Part shown: in pieces, positions 48,990 through 60,500 of the stretch
Position numbering within the stretch: the stretch's first letter is position 1
Layout of the letters: every line of letters begins with the position of its first letter
Assembly: GCA_009792885.1 (NCBI GenBank)
Contig: WMCF01000173.1
Coordinates: forward strand, 558,001-622,000
Length of the DNA: 64,000 bases
Origin: Eremophila alpestris peregrina
Taxonomy: Eukaryota > Chordata > Aves > Passeriformes > Alaudidae
Direction of reading: 5' to 3'
Translations under genes and position numbers: made by a program
The notes under the pieces: generated by a model
Told to the model about the DNA's origin: nothing
The model's database searches: none
Seen by the model: the letters and a program-made list of their open reading frames with translations, nothing else

Positions 48990-49027
48990 GCAGCCCCCCC
49001 CCCGGCACGCGCGCGTGCCCCCGCGGC

Positions 49028-49036
49028 AGCCAATGG
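49028..49036 (+). promoter_or_regulatory. CCAAT box (second)
   Basis: A second AGCCAATGG lies 47 bp beyond the first on the same strand. Paired CCAAT boxes about 30-50 bp apart are a common arrangement in TATA-less CpG-island promoters. Confidence 0.6.
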
Positions 49037-49132
49037 TCGGGGCCCCGCCGCGGCCTCGCGCCCTCCCGCGCGCTCGCCCGGCGTCCTTCTCCGCTTGCCC
49101 CGCTTCACGCTGGCGCAGGCCACGCCCCTCCC

Positions 49133-49144
49133 GGTGACGTCACC
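49133..49144. promoter_or_regulatory. Palindromic full cAMP response element
   Basis: GGTGACGTCACC is a perfect 12-bp palindrome containing the full CRE octamer TGACGTCA. It lies about 490 bp upstream of the AGAP1 ATG, next to a KLF/SP1-like CCACGCCCCTCCC. Full CREs in CpG islands are typical CREB/ATF1 sites. Occupancy is not shown by sequence. Confidence 0.6.
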
Positions 49145-49178
49145 GCGCAGGCCCCGCACTGCCCCACCCTCTGGAACG

Positions 49179-49194
49179 CTGGGAAATGTAGTCC
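49179..49194 (-). promoter_or_regulatory. ZNF143/STAF (SBS) promoter element
   Basis: The minus strand reads GGACTACATTTCCCAG, which fits the conserved promoter motif ACTAYRNNNCCCR bound by ZNF143 (with THAP11/HCFC1). Such sites cluster near transcription starts, often in bidirectional promoters. It lies about 40 bp upstream of the CRE in AGAP1 orientation, at the outer part of the island. Confidence 0.6.
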
Positions 49195-49442
49195 CAGGGG
49201 GAGGCGCTGAGGAAAGGTCGGGGTCGTGGAGCTCTGTGTCCCCTCAGGGACACCGGGCCCGCTCCCGCCCCGTTCTGGGGACGCGGGACCCGCCCCCACG
49301 AACGCCCGGCGGCGGTCACTCCGCAGGGAAGGATGGAGCCCCTCACCATGAGTCCGGCCCCCGCGCCCGCTGGAGCCCTGAAGGTGATGAAAGTAAGAAA
49401 TTTGTGCCGAAAGTGAGCCATTCATGCCTGGAATGGCAGCCT

Positions 49443-49573
49443 CATCCCTGGAAGTGTTCCAGGCCACGCTGGACGGGGCTTGGAGCAACCTGGGACAGTG
49501 GAAGGTGTCCCTGCCCATGGCAGAGGATGGAATTGGATGATCCTTAAGGTTCCTTCCTATAATTCTATGACTT
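49443..49573 (+). mobile_element. CR1 LINE 3' fragment at the CpG-island edge
   Basis: The blocks CATCCCTGGAAGTGTTCCAG, GGGCTTGGAGCAACCTGGGA, GGAAGGTGTCCCTGCCCATG and GGATGATCCTTAAGGTTCCT end in ATTCTATG at 49562-49569, the octamer typical of CR1 3' tails. The insertion marks the outer edge of the AGAP1 promoter island. Confidence 0.9.
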
Positions 49574-52500
49574 GTCAGAAATACTTACCTCGTGGAGTAA
49601 TGAAGCACTGTTGGCATTGCATAAACAGGGTTATTGGCAATATCGGTTGCAAGCCAGCTCTCTCAGCCACTGACCTCGATTAATCCATTTTTAGGATCGA
49701 TATTCTATGGATTTAAGCTCCAAAGCTGTGAAACGTGGAGCAAACTTTGATATAGGAAACAGCATAAGGACAACTTGGTATAGGATAGCCTCGGAAAAAC
49801 TGTATCCATCCATTCTACTGACATATGCCACAGGAAGGAAGAGAGTTATTTTGATAATTTCCCCCCCAAAATGTCTTTATTTGGGTATAAACCTCTGGCC
49901 TGGGGGTGGAATGAGATGACCTTTAAGTCCCTTACAGCCCAAACCACTCTTGATGTGATGGTTTACACCAAAACAAAAACAACTACAGCGGTGACAAATC
50001 AAGCTGTGATACAAGACTGAGTTTTTGGATGCTGCTGGGTCTGAAGCTTCCTCAGCACTGGTTGATGTCTGCTGCAAGAGTTGCCTTCTGTTCATTTGAA
50101 CAGTTCAGGGGGATATGGTCATAGATACCTTTATCTTCTTCCCCCTTCCTTCTCAGCAGAAATTGGTATAATTTTTATCAGCTTTCTCATTTTTATTCTC
50201 TAATCCTAGGAGGAAATTCTTGAGTGGATAAAGAAAAAAACTGAAAAGGCAGGAAGAATACAGTCCCTGTTTCCACTAGTGAGTGCCACTCAGGGCATTA
50301 ATGATGCTCATAAAAATTTGTAAAATGTAAGAGGATTTTTGCTTTCATTTACCTTAAACTGTTTGAATAAGTTAAATGTATTTAGAAATCTGGATGAAAG
50401 CTATCGTTCTCCCCTTCTCCTCCCTCTATCCTGATCTGAAGCAGAGGCACTACCTCACATTACTTGTGTTTCAGAAAATGCCAAAACAAGCAGCAGAGCC
50501 AAAAGTCAGGCAACAGCCTCTGTTGTATATGGGGCTGATTATTTCCACTGCTGCCATATGCCATGTTCTTCCAGCTCTAAAATTCATGGAAAACAACTCC
50601 CAGAGTAGCCTCAGCTGTAAATGAATTCAACTACTGCACAGAAATAATTGAAGCATTAAAACCCTGTGTTGATATAAAGCCTTTTTGTAATATTTTCATC
50701 TGTAGTCCTCCTGTGAAGCCTTTGCTACCCTGATTTTTTTACTACATAATAGCTTTCGTGTAAGCTTCATAAAATCACAGCAAAATATAAGATACTCTTG
50801 CAGCTTACATAGATTTCTCGTGTAAGAAGTCCTTAAAAATACGTGGTGTTTTGCTTGTGCCTGCAGCTGACATTGGCCTGAAATGCTTCTAATGATGCAC
50901 AGAGAGATGCTGGAGACCTCTCTTTGCTCTCAACCTCTGTTCTGGAAGGTCTGGCATCTGAAGTTCCACCAACCTTTCATGTGAACTGGCAGAGAATGAC
51001 TTGGGCAGCTCTCTGTGAGCAGTAAGGAATTGAGGCTTGTTTTGCTTTGGTCTGGGAGCAGGGGTAACGTGGGCACTTCATGGCTTTTTTGGGTCTGGTT
51101 TTGTGAAAGGTGAACGTGCTCATCTGGGCAGGTCATGAAACTCAGGCCATTTTACAAGTATGGAGGGGCTGATGGGCTGCAAGTAAAGCAGACAGAGTGG
51201 TCCCAGTGTGGGTTACCCTTCTGGCACTGGTTTCCCTTTCTGAGGGTGAAAGCTTGCCAGGAGTGAAGCTTCCCACCACTCTCCCACGCATCTGGTTCTC
51301 TGCTTAGGTCTCTAACAAAGTTCCATCTGTGCTGGCTTCCTCCTCCTCCTCCCCATCTGGAAAATCCACTCACTGCCCTGCCTACAGAAAGCCAGTCTGG
51401 ATGGTTGCCTTCTGCTCTTGGTGCCTTATTCCTGGAGGTATCAGTAACTGGGAAGCAGCACTGAATCACCATCTCAAATAGTTCTATCTCCCATCACCTG
51501 ACACAGCTTACCAACTTCTGCTGTTCCCAGTCCGTCCACCAAACCCTACAGAAAGTGTAGGGAAGAGTTTTGGGGAGTCACAATTGATGCACTTGGACTC
51601 AAGGCATGGGGACAATGACATTTTCCTTTTGGAACTGAGCCTGACATGTCCACCTTAATGGAAATATGACTGCACAAAAGTTCCACGGAGATGTTGCAGG
51701 CAGGGTTCACAAGCCATTAAGGTGATATTTAAGCACAGGTCTTGGAAATTGAGAGCTCTGGTGGAATTTCATTTAAACCCTGCCGTTTAAACCCTTCCTC
51801 TAATGCTTTGTTGGGATGTGGAGAAGCTTTCCTGGCTGCTGAATGGGAATTAAGCAGCACTAGCATTTAGTTATTAATCCAGTAGCTGAAATGTTGATTG
51901 GAGGGAAAAGAAGTTTAAAAAGTGTTCAAGCATCCTATCCTGATCTGTGCCTGAATTTTTAATAGACCTAGGAGGAAAGGGATTAACTGAAAAAACTGAG
52001 AACATAAGGACTCCTGCAGCATCCAGGAGAATTTATAAGAGAAATCTTAGCTGATGGTTGCAAGCAACATTTCGCTTGACTGGGACTGTTTCTGTGTCTG
52101 TTCACAATCCTAAAGCCTGGCTGTTCCCAGGATTACTGTTGGTGTGAGCAGTGTTTTATTTAATAGGCAGAGAGTATCTGGAAAAACACAGGAAACTGAG
52201 TGTTGGAGATGCATCTGTGTGCCTATTAATACTGATATTGCTATAAAGATTGAAATCAAGCCTATATGAAAAACAGATACGGAAACATCAGGTTTTCCTG
52301 AATTATCTTCACCTTACTTTTCAGTGAATATAAAAACTTAAATAGGTTAAGCTTCCTCTCCTAACAAATTGGGATGAAATTCTGTTATTTTACTGGGTAA
52401 TATTTGGGTCAGTCAGTTACTATTACAGAGTGATTAGATTGCTCAAGAGGCTTTGAAACAAATGTAACTAATGAATTAACCTCATTCAGGGAGTGTGAAA

Positions 52501-54071
52501 TCTGTTCCAGGAGAAATGCCAACTAGTTCAAACAATACTAATTATGGAGTAGCAACAACAAGCGGCTGTCAGAGCTGTAGCTCATCCCCCAGTGCTCCTG
52601 TCAGAGCTGGGAAAGTGCTGTTTTGTACTCAACCTGCCTGAAAAAAGGTGGGATGGCAAAAGCAACCTGCTTTTCTGGAGGTGGGAGCAAAGATCAAATC
52701 CCTGCTGCAAGGTCAAATTATCCTGCTTAAAGGGTCTTCTAATCAGAAGTGAGCCAGCACGGAGCTGCAGGACAGGGAACTAGCAATAACTCTGTGTGTT
52801 CACCATATGGGGAAAGGAATCTGGGAGTCACTTCTCAATTCCAGCCCCAGGGACTTGAATTTCCACTAACCTGAAACTTTCTGGAATGTTAAAATGAACC
52901 ACCTTTTGAACTGCCTGAGTTTTGGTTCCTTGTTGATCGAAGTTTCATTGTAAAACCATTTACAACATTTACATATTTGCTGAACTATTATCTTCATTAA
53001 ACTAAAGTCATTATTTTAATGACTTTGGAGTTGTGCTGTGGCTTTGATCAGGCTGATGATGGTCTGTGCTCTAGCTTTAAGGTGTTTTCAGTGAAAATAA
53101 ATGGCTTCTTCACACAAAGCAGGTTTTAGGTGCTAAGTTCTACCTGAGCTACCCAAAGCTTAGACAGCTTCATTGCAGCAAAGACTCAACTCACATACAA
53201 TAATTTTTTTTTTTCAATTGGTACCCCTGAGTCAGGGCTCAGCTAACATCCTGAATTTTATAGCAGAGCAAATCCAGTGACAGCTTCAAATGCCAGCTCC
53301 AAGAGACTCAGCACTTTATTGCGCTCTTATCATGGCTAAATATGATTACACTGAAAGTGTCTCTAAGCTTGTTGCTGTTGTCACTTCCTTGACAGAGAAT
53401 CAATTTTTGATTTGCCACATAATTCCATGTTAAGCTCAGGTCTCACTTCAGCTGTGACATGCTGACAGGGCTTGAAAAGTTATGGAATATAGTAGGCTCA
53501 GTTGTTACCCTGGAACTTTCAGACATAGGCTATTGATTTAATGCAGGAAAACCACGGGAGAGGTCACTCTAGATTAGTTCAAGATCATCTTTTAGAATAA
53601 TTGCCTTAATGTTTAATAACAGGTTCTATGCATAATGCTGTGACATTCAGTGGTAAGAAACAGGATAACAAATTGATACAGTAAAGTCAAAACAAGTAGG
53701 TCTGGCAAAACCCTTGCTGGTCAAGATCCCACATGACTTATTTCAAGAGCATGGCATTGGCCAGCTGGCTAACCCAGCACTCCCTGAAATCCAGATTTTT
53801 GGTGACAGATTGCACAGTTTAAATAGCAACTCAAAATCATTCATCTGGTAAGAAAACAAAACCTTTTCTTACGTGTTAAGAGGAGTGTGAGCCATTACTA
53901 ATCAGTGAAGGGATGCAAAAGAGCATGAAAACAGAGCTGAGGATGGTAGTCAGGGCTGGTGATGGTACTTCCCCATGTTTCAGATGAGAAATGCAGTTCT
54001 TTTTGCCCTTGAGACTTGTGCACATGAGAGCAGACATCACAAAAACAGCCAGCAGTAGACTGTAGCTTCTT
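49574..54071. other. Upstream flank, no gene recognised
   Basis: Mixed-composition unique sequence with one CR1 tail at 49896-49958. Open frames are short and show no known protein. I see no CpG island, RNA gene or tandem array. Confidence 0.65.
49896..49958 (+). mobile_element. CR1 LINE 3'-terminal remnant
   Basis: The sequence GGGGGTGGAATGAGATGACC followed by TTTAAGTCCCTTACAGCCCA and AACCACTCTTGATG matches the last roughly 60 bp of a CR1. It sits upstream of AGAP1. Confidence 0.75.
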
Positions 54072-54552
54072 GGAATTCCTGAATCATTTCAGGTGGAAAA
54101 GACCTCCAAGATCATCAAGTCCAACCTTTGACTATCACCCAACCCAGAGCACTGGGCCACATCCAGGCATTCCTTGAACATCTCCAGTGATGGAGACTAC
54201 CACCTGCCTGGGCAGCCCCTTCAATACCTGACCACCCTTTCCATGGGGAAATTCCTGCTGATGTCCCCCCTGAGCCTCCCCTGGCCCAGCGTGAGGCCAT
54301 TCCCTCTCCTCCTGTCCCTGTTCCCTGGAGCAGAGCCCAACCCCCCTGGCTGTCCCCTCCTGTCAGGGACTTGTGCAGAGCCACAAGGGCCCCCCTGAGC
54401 CTCCTTTTCTCCAGGCTGAGCCCCTTTCCCAGCTCCCTCAGCCTCTCCTGGGGCTCCAGCCCCTTCTCTGGACGTTCTCCAGCCCCTCAATGTCCCTCTG
54501 GCTGTAAGTGCCCAGAACTGGACACAGCCCTCAAGGGGCCTCAGCAGCCAGC
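54072..54552 (-). mobile_element. CR1 LINE 3' fragment, third subtype (0.48 kb)
   Basis: The reverse-complement CR1 runs from GAATCATTTCAGGTGGAAAA through GACCTCCAAGATCATCAAGT, CCACATCCAGGCATTCCTTG, TTCCTGCTGATGTCCCCCCT, GAGCCTCCTTTTCTCCAGGC and GACGTTCTCCAGCCCCTCAA to AACTGGACACAGCCCTCAAG. This is the longest continuous CR1 in the upstream flank. Overlapping open frames on both strands are repeat-derived. Confidence 0.9.
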
Positions 54553-57500
54553 CTGGGGGATGGGTCCTGCTGGCCATGGAGAAGAGAATAACAGGCACTC
54601 TGCTACAGCTGTGCAACAGGCAGCCTGTCCAAAGAGAAGAGTGCTGTCACCAACACCAAATTCTGTGGGAAGACATGGTGGCTGTGAAGAATTGTTCACT
54701 TCAGTGCCTTTCAGAAGGGTTATGGGCTCCCTGCAAGCAACACTTGGAGTACAACCCTGCTGCTTGTTCCACACAAGTCTGAGTTTCCCACTCAATGTCT
54801 TTATTTGGGTGTGTATTTGACATCAGCATCACCTGAATTTGCCTTTCCTTGGAACTTTTAACTTCACTATCAGTGAGATTTACCTGGTGTAGTAAGCCCA
54901 GCCTTTGAGCTTTCCCCCCAGGGATGACTTGCAGCCCAGCCACCCCCTCGCTCCAGGGGACAGTATTCCTGAGCACTGTGCTGCCAGAAGGGGGTCTCCA
55001 AAGGGCTGCCATCTAGGACACGATCACCATAGAAACTGGGGGGATTTGCTGTGTCTGTGTCAGTTCTCTGAGCTGCTTAACAGCTCGCTGGTAACAACTC
55101 ACACTCACACAGCTCCGGGAGCGTGGCAGAGGCAGAGCTGCACTGTGGTGCGGGCTGTGCACAGATCCCAGCAAGAATTCCCTGGAAAGGCTCTCCTCCT
55201 CACGGCTTGTATGCATCACCTTGTATGCCCCCTTCTTGTAGCTGCAGCTCCCTCATAAAAATGTAATAAAACCCTATGGGCTCTTTGTCTGGAGACAAGG
55301 AAGGGCTCTTGGCACATTTCCACCATCCCGTTTCGCTTATGGTTTGACCAGGTTTGTCTGACCTAGTTCTGTTCATAAACTGGGCTTAATGGTGGAGTCT
55401 TGGAAACGTTCCCAGCTGCTAAAGCCTGGCTATTCCCTCTGCAGTAATTAATTGCAGTTCAAAAGCCCTGCACCAGCTATGTATCATAACATTAACATAA
55501 AAAAAAACATGTTCTCTGAGATTCTAAGCTTTGAACAATCTTCTTATGGTGCCCAGACTTATATTCCATAGCATGAGAGCACCATGGGACCCTGCTCATC
55601 AATTGCTTGCTTCTAAGTACAGACTGAACTGGAAAATCTCTTTCCTGTGTACCCATTGCAGATCTGTTATCGGAGCATAAAATGAAGTTCGGAATTGTTT
55701 TTATTAAGCTGGGTGTGATTTTTCATTCCAGTGTAACTTTCCATCCACTTGCAAAAAAAGAAGAATTTGAGAACAAGTATAATGAGTTGAAACTCAATGC
55801 CCAATAATAATTTAAACACCATGAGGCTCCTGGAGAGTGTTCAGCAATTATTAGAGACAGGGAAAGTTTTTAACACTAACTGCCTGACAAAGAGACAACT
55901 TTTGGTTGAACTGAGAGTACCTAAATCACTCATCTTCAGCAGAGAAAGCAGGAGACTGTTGTAAAACCTATTGATGTCACTGCTCTATTAAAAAAAAAAA
56001 AAAGGAGAGAGAGATTTGTGCAAATATCAATGTGCTTAGCTGCTGACTGTTTGAATTGTAGAGGAACCTCGTTTTGGCATTGCAGTTCCTGTGATGGTTC
56101 CTTTGGGATTTCCTGGCCCTGAACTGTGTCAGCTGCACTTGTTTCCATCTCACTGAGAAATATGGAGCTAAGGCCAGGAGCTGGTTAAGAGCTCAGCCCG
56201 GGAGCTGCTGGATACCTGCTGTGGGCAGTGGGGAAGAGTTTTCTGAAATTCTGCAGTTTGGGGAGGGTAGGCTGCTCCTACTCAAGGTGCTTCAACCTAA
56301 GACCAATTCAATCCACATAATTTCCAGCAAAGGCCAGAAATCCTTTGTGTAAATCTTTGTGTAAAGAGCTCTTCTTCACATGGATGCAAGTGACTGGAAG
56401 TTACAGTGAATCCTCCCCTGCATAATTGATATCCCCCTCTTCAATACTCATCACGTATTTTCTTTTTACATCCAGTTCTAGCCCCTCAGCAGCATGTTTG
56501 AGGCTCATTAGCTCATGTGCAACCATTGAAGCAAGCTGTAGGATGAGATTTTAAAGCCTTCTGTTACCAAAGATTAATACAGATTTTTTTTTCCCCAAAA
56601 TAATCAGCTGCAGACTGGTGCCAGGACTCAGATGTATGGGCTTAGATGTATTTTGTCTGATGGAAAAACATTTCCTCTGCTTTGTAGAGGCTGCTTACAT
56701 CCCTTCTGCTACCCTTGAGTTATTTGTTAGAGCTTTCCTGACACCTGGAGCGGGACAAGCCGGTCCCTTGGCCCACATCTGAAGGTGGACAGTGTCAAAA
56801 AGAAAGGTCAAACGTGGTTCAGTAGCTCTCAAAAGAGGCCTTGGGTATTTCAAGCACAACACTTCATTTAAAGTCAAAAGACTGAGTTGCAACACTCTTC
56901 AAAGAAAGCAAAGTTCTTACTTTTAGGACAGCTCCAGTGTCCCTGAAAGTGCTCCTGAGGCAGAAGCACCTCGGATTTGCAGTGCAGAATGCTTTGCTTT
57001 CAAAGCCGGCAAAGCTGAAACGCCTCAAAGCTTAGCCTCAGCTTTGTCTACAGTTCCAGCTTGTGCCAGTACTTTGAAATGCAAGATAAAATGTAGACTT
57101 AGGTCTCCTTGAACTCAAGCGACTTGAGGAAAGTACAGGCATGATGGAGCTGCGTTTTGCAGGCAGGGAACTGGGATGGAGGCATGTCCCTGCCCTTTGG
57201 CCTCAGTTCAGTACAGAATGCAAGAGCCTGCTATTGGCCCGGGTCTCAGGGGTCAAAAACCAGGGGAGTTTGGCACTAGTTTTCCCAGGAGCAGGCTGGA
57301 TGGAGTAAGATGAAAGTATGGCATGGATTCTTACTTGCTCCTGTTCAATCACCCAAGCTGTCTCAAGTTCCACTGCCTCGTTATCCTTGGGCCCTCAGCT
57401 GAATTTTGATGACCTGTGTGGGATGTGTTTAAAGCTATCACTGCAGACCCCTCACTGCTCCAGACAAGGCTGAAGTGTCTTGGTTGCACCAGAAATATTT

Positions 57501-60500
57501 AAAGTCAAATCAACCATCATAAAATTTAATAAAGCCGCTGGAAAAAATTCTGCTGCTGTCTGCAGTAGCAGCACTGCAGGTGTACTGTCTTGAGAACTAT
57601 AAATGCTTATTTGTATTTTATCTCCTCACTACTTGATTTTAAAAAGGTGTAGCAGACTTTTAAATATTCCCTGGAGGATTTTGGGAGTCCTGTGGTGTTA
57701 AGATATATGGAACCTGGAGAAGAGTACTCTGAAAGCTGAGATAAACTATTGCAGCAGAGGTTCTGTGTCTCAGCCTGGAAAACAGGATAGAAACATCATT
57801 CCTTGTACAGCTGACAAACACATGTGCACATCTGCTGGAGCTATGCATGCCAAACAGACCTGGAACTGCCTTGCAGAACATGAAATCTGGATGGTGAATA
57901 GTTATCTAACATGAAATACTTGGCAGTAGTCTCAAAAGCTAATTTCATCTTTATGTTTTGTTCTTAAAGGGAAACAGGTTTAATTAGAAGTTAATACTTT
58001 TGTTAGAAGTGTCATACTGTAGAAGATATAAATATTACTGGTTGTTAGGAATGGTATAAACCCTGTGGGTGCATGCTGTGGTCAGTTGGAATTAACAGAG
58101 GTAAAATCTTAAGCAAAAGGGCTTCAGGATGCTGGTTCTCAATGCCAAGCTAAATTGCACATATCAAGACGTTTCCTTCATGGCTCTCACATTTAAATAA
58201 ACTTGTGAGTTCAGTTAAGAACATACTCCAAGGATGTACCAGCCCTGCCTGTAAAGTTGGTTATCTGATGCCATTTTGAATAAATTACATGGGTGGAAAA
58301 AATTGATTTCATGGCCCCAGACCCCACCTTTGGGGGACAGGAGTCAAAGTTCTACCTGGGCTGGGTGCACCTAAGGATCAGTGGCCTCAGTAGGTTACAG
58401 TTACATTGAGTTCTGTATTCTGGGAGTAAACTGGCTGTTCCAAGCAGAGGGAAGGATCCAATTTTTCTCTAGGATTGTGGCTGGGGTCCCTGAATGTCAC
58501 CGTTCTCATGGCAGCCTGTTCTTTTTTAGGTTCTTCTGAAGCAGAAAGCATCATTTGGTAAACAAGCATCTTAAATTTTGTGAAAACAATGCCAAGAGGA
58601 AGTGAGCCTCTAAGTGAAAATGGGGAAACAACTGGGAAGGACTAAGTGAAGCAGCTCCATAGCCAAAACAGCATTTCAGAATTGCAAAGGAAAACAGGGA
58701 AGTGAAGAGTCACTTCACCGAAAAATTTCCCTCTGAAACAGTCAATTATTTTACAATGGAAAGAGTGAGTATTCTTAGAGTAACTTGAAGCTTCCCTTAT
58801 TGTAGTAACCGAAACTAACTTGTAGTAAAGTTGTTGGTTCCTCTAAACAATCTGTGTAGAAACCTTTTAAAGGGATTTCAGATATTTCTGGGGAGTGTTC
58901 AGAGCAAAACAGACATGAAAGCTGTTCCATAAAATTGGTCAGTTAAGGGCTTGTAAGGACAAACCATGGCACACATGAACTTGCAGCATTCCAATGGTCA
59001 TGATCCTGCACTGCCCACCTCATGGATCAGCTGGCACACAAAGGCCCTGGGATAGGAGTCTGGCCTGTTGTGGCCACTGGCCCAGAGCACTGGGCAAACA
59101 TTTGCTCTTGGAAGAGGACTTGCCTTCTTCTGTTGGGCAGCTGGGTGACACCAGGGTTCTCTCTGTGTAAAAAGGGCAAACACTGTAAAATGTTCCAAAA
59201 TAGGAGAGCCGAATTTGAGATGTCTGTCAGTCCATCTTCTTGTTGCTGAACTGTGCTGAACCTGCTAAAAGTGCTCTAAGCTTCCCTCAGCTGCTCCAAA
59301 GTACTTGTGTAGCAGTGAGAGAAACAGGGCATTGCTACCAAAAAATCATCCCAAAGTGTGCTCTGCAAGGAATTTAACATAAGAGAAGGGGCCAGGTGGG
59401 CAATAACTCACTATACACATGGTTGAACAGAACTTTTTGCCCCAAAGAGCTTAATTCTCCAAGAAGAGGTCATTTGGCATCTGAGGTTAACACAGTTATT
59501 GTGAGAATTTGTGACCGATGCTGGCATAAAGTAATGGTCCACTTTTAATCCTGTTTCCATCCATGATGCAATAAGATGTAACAGAATTATGAGTTTGTCA
59601 CAGATCTCAGGCTTTATTAATCATCTGAACAATTGTTATAACTTGGCATCATAGACATGATGGAAGAGCAGCTTTTGTGTCCTGCCAGCCTCTTTCCATC
59701 ATTTTAACCTGCTGTTTGAAGTAAGAAGACTGGAATTCTTAGTGGAAGTGGTTATGACCAGTCCCAGTATCTATCATCAGGCTGTCTTCTGAAGAGTCCT
59801 GGGGGTGATATTCACCCTTTCTCTGCTCAGAATAAAGTATAAAAATGTGTTAAAAGTTGACTGGATCAGGTCTAACAAAGCTAATGATGAACTCTTACAA
59901 GCAAATAGTTTTCTCTGTGAATTAGACTTTAGACTTCAACTCTCAGCTGAAAGAAAGAAAACATCCCAGTATTTCATAAGCTCCTGCTCTGGGACAAATA
60001 ATTTCTCATCTCATGCAAACTGCTTGCAGGATGTACAGTATCCTTGCAGAGATAAAAAAGGGAAATAATATAACTGTAGAAGCTGTTTGAGAGTTTCACA
60101 TTTTTAGGTGCTTTTTAACAGGTAGATTTTCTTGCAAGAAAGTCTGTTGGGAGGACACAATGTCAAGCCTGAAAGCAATCAATCTGGAGACTGCAGAAAC
60201 TTTGCCAGGGAAAGTTTTCTGTAAACACACCTAAACTTAGTCAGTGAAGACTCTTGTTGGTGTTAACCAGGTGTCACATTTAATCTGCTTAGCACTGGCA
60301 GCCTCACTGCTGCAGCCCAGTTGCACATGTTCTGCAAAGCAACTGAAGAAACCCCAATTTTTAAAATAAGAAATGACAAGGTGCAGTTGGTTCATGTGGG
60401 CACTAGGCTGAGGAAATATGAACCTACACTATTCATGATCAATCTGTCAGTGTGGTCACCTCCTGTGTTTATCTGCTCTTAATTTTCAAATGTAATGAGC

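Larger units (their letters stand above)
47760..49330. promoter_or_regulatory. AGAP1: CpG island over the AGAP1 promoter and exon 1
   Basis: Base composition changes abruptly from AT-rich, CpG-poor flanks to sequence dense in GC and CpG, including GCCGCC, GGGGCGG and GCGCG runs. The island covers the coding exon and roughly 700 bp upstream of its ATG. No TATA box is seen. An SP1-type GGGGCGG lies at about 48816-48822. Two CCAAT boxes, a CRE and a ZNF143-type element lie between 48980 and 49195. By the usual 60-100 bp spacing of CCAAT boxes, initiation on the minus strand is inferred near 48850-48950, which gives a 5'UTR of roughly 200-300 bases. That position is an inference. Island edges are approximate. 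Confidence 0.85.

Noticed and set aside
48642..49547. 301-codon plus-strand open frame and overlapping long frames in the CpG island
   Set aside because: GC-rich island sequence has few stop codons. The translation is low-complexity Pro/Arg/Gly, runs into a CR1 copy, and resembles no protein I know.
54115..54820. Overlapping open frames of 89-149 codons on both strands
   Set aside because: They overlap the CR1 fragment at 54072-54552. Repeats of this kind open several frames at once.
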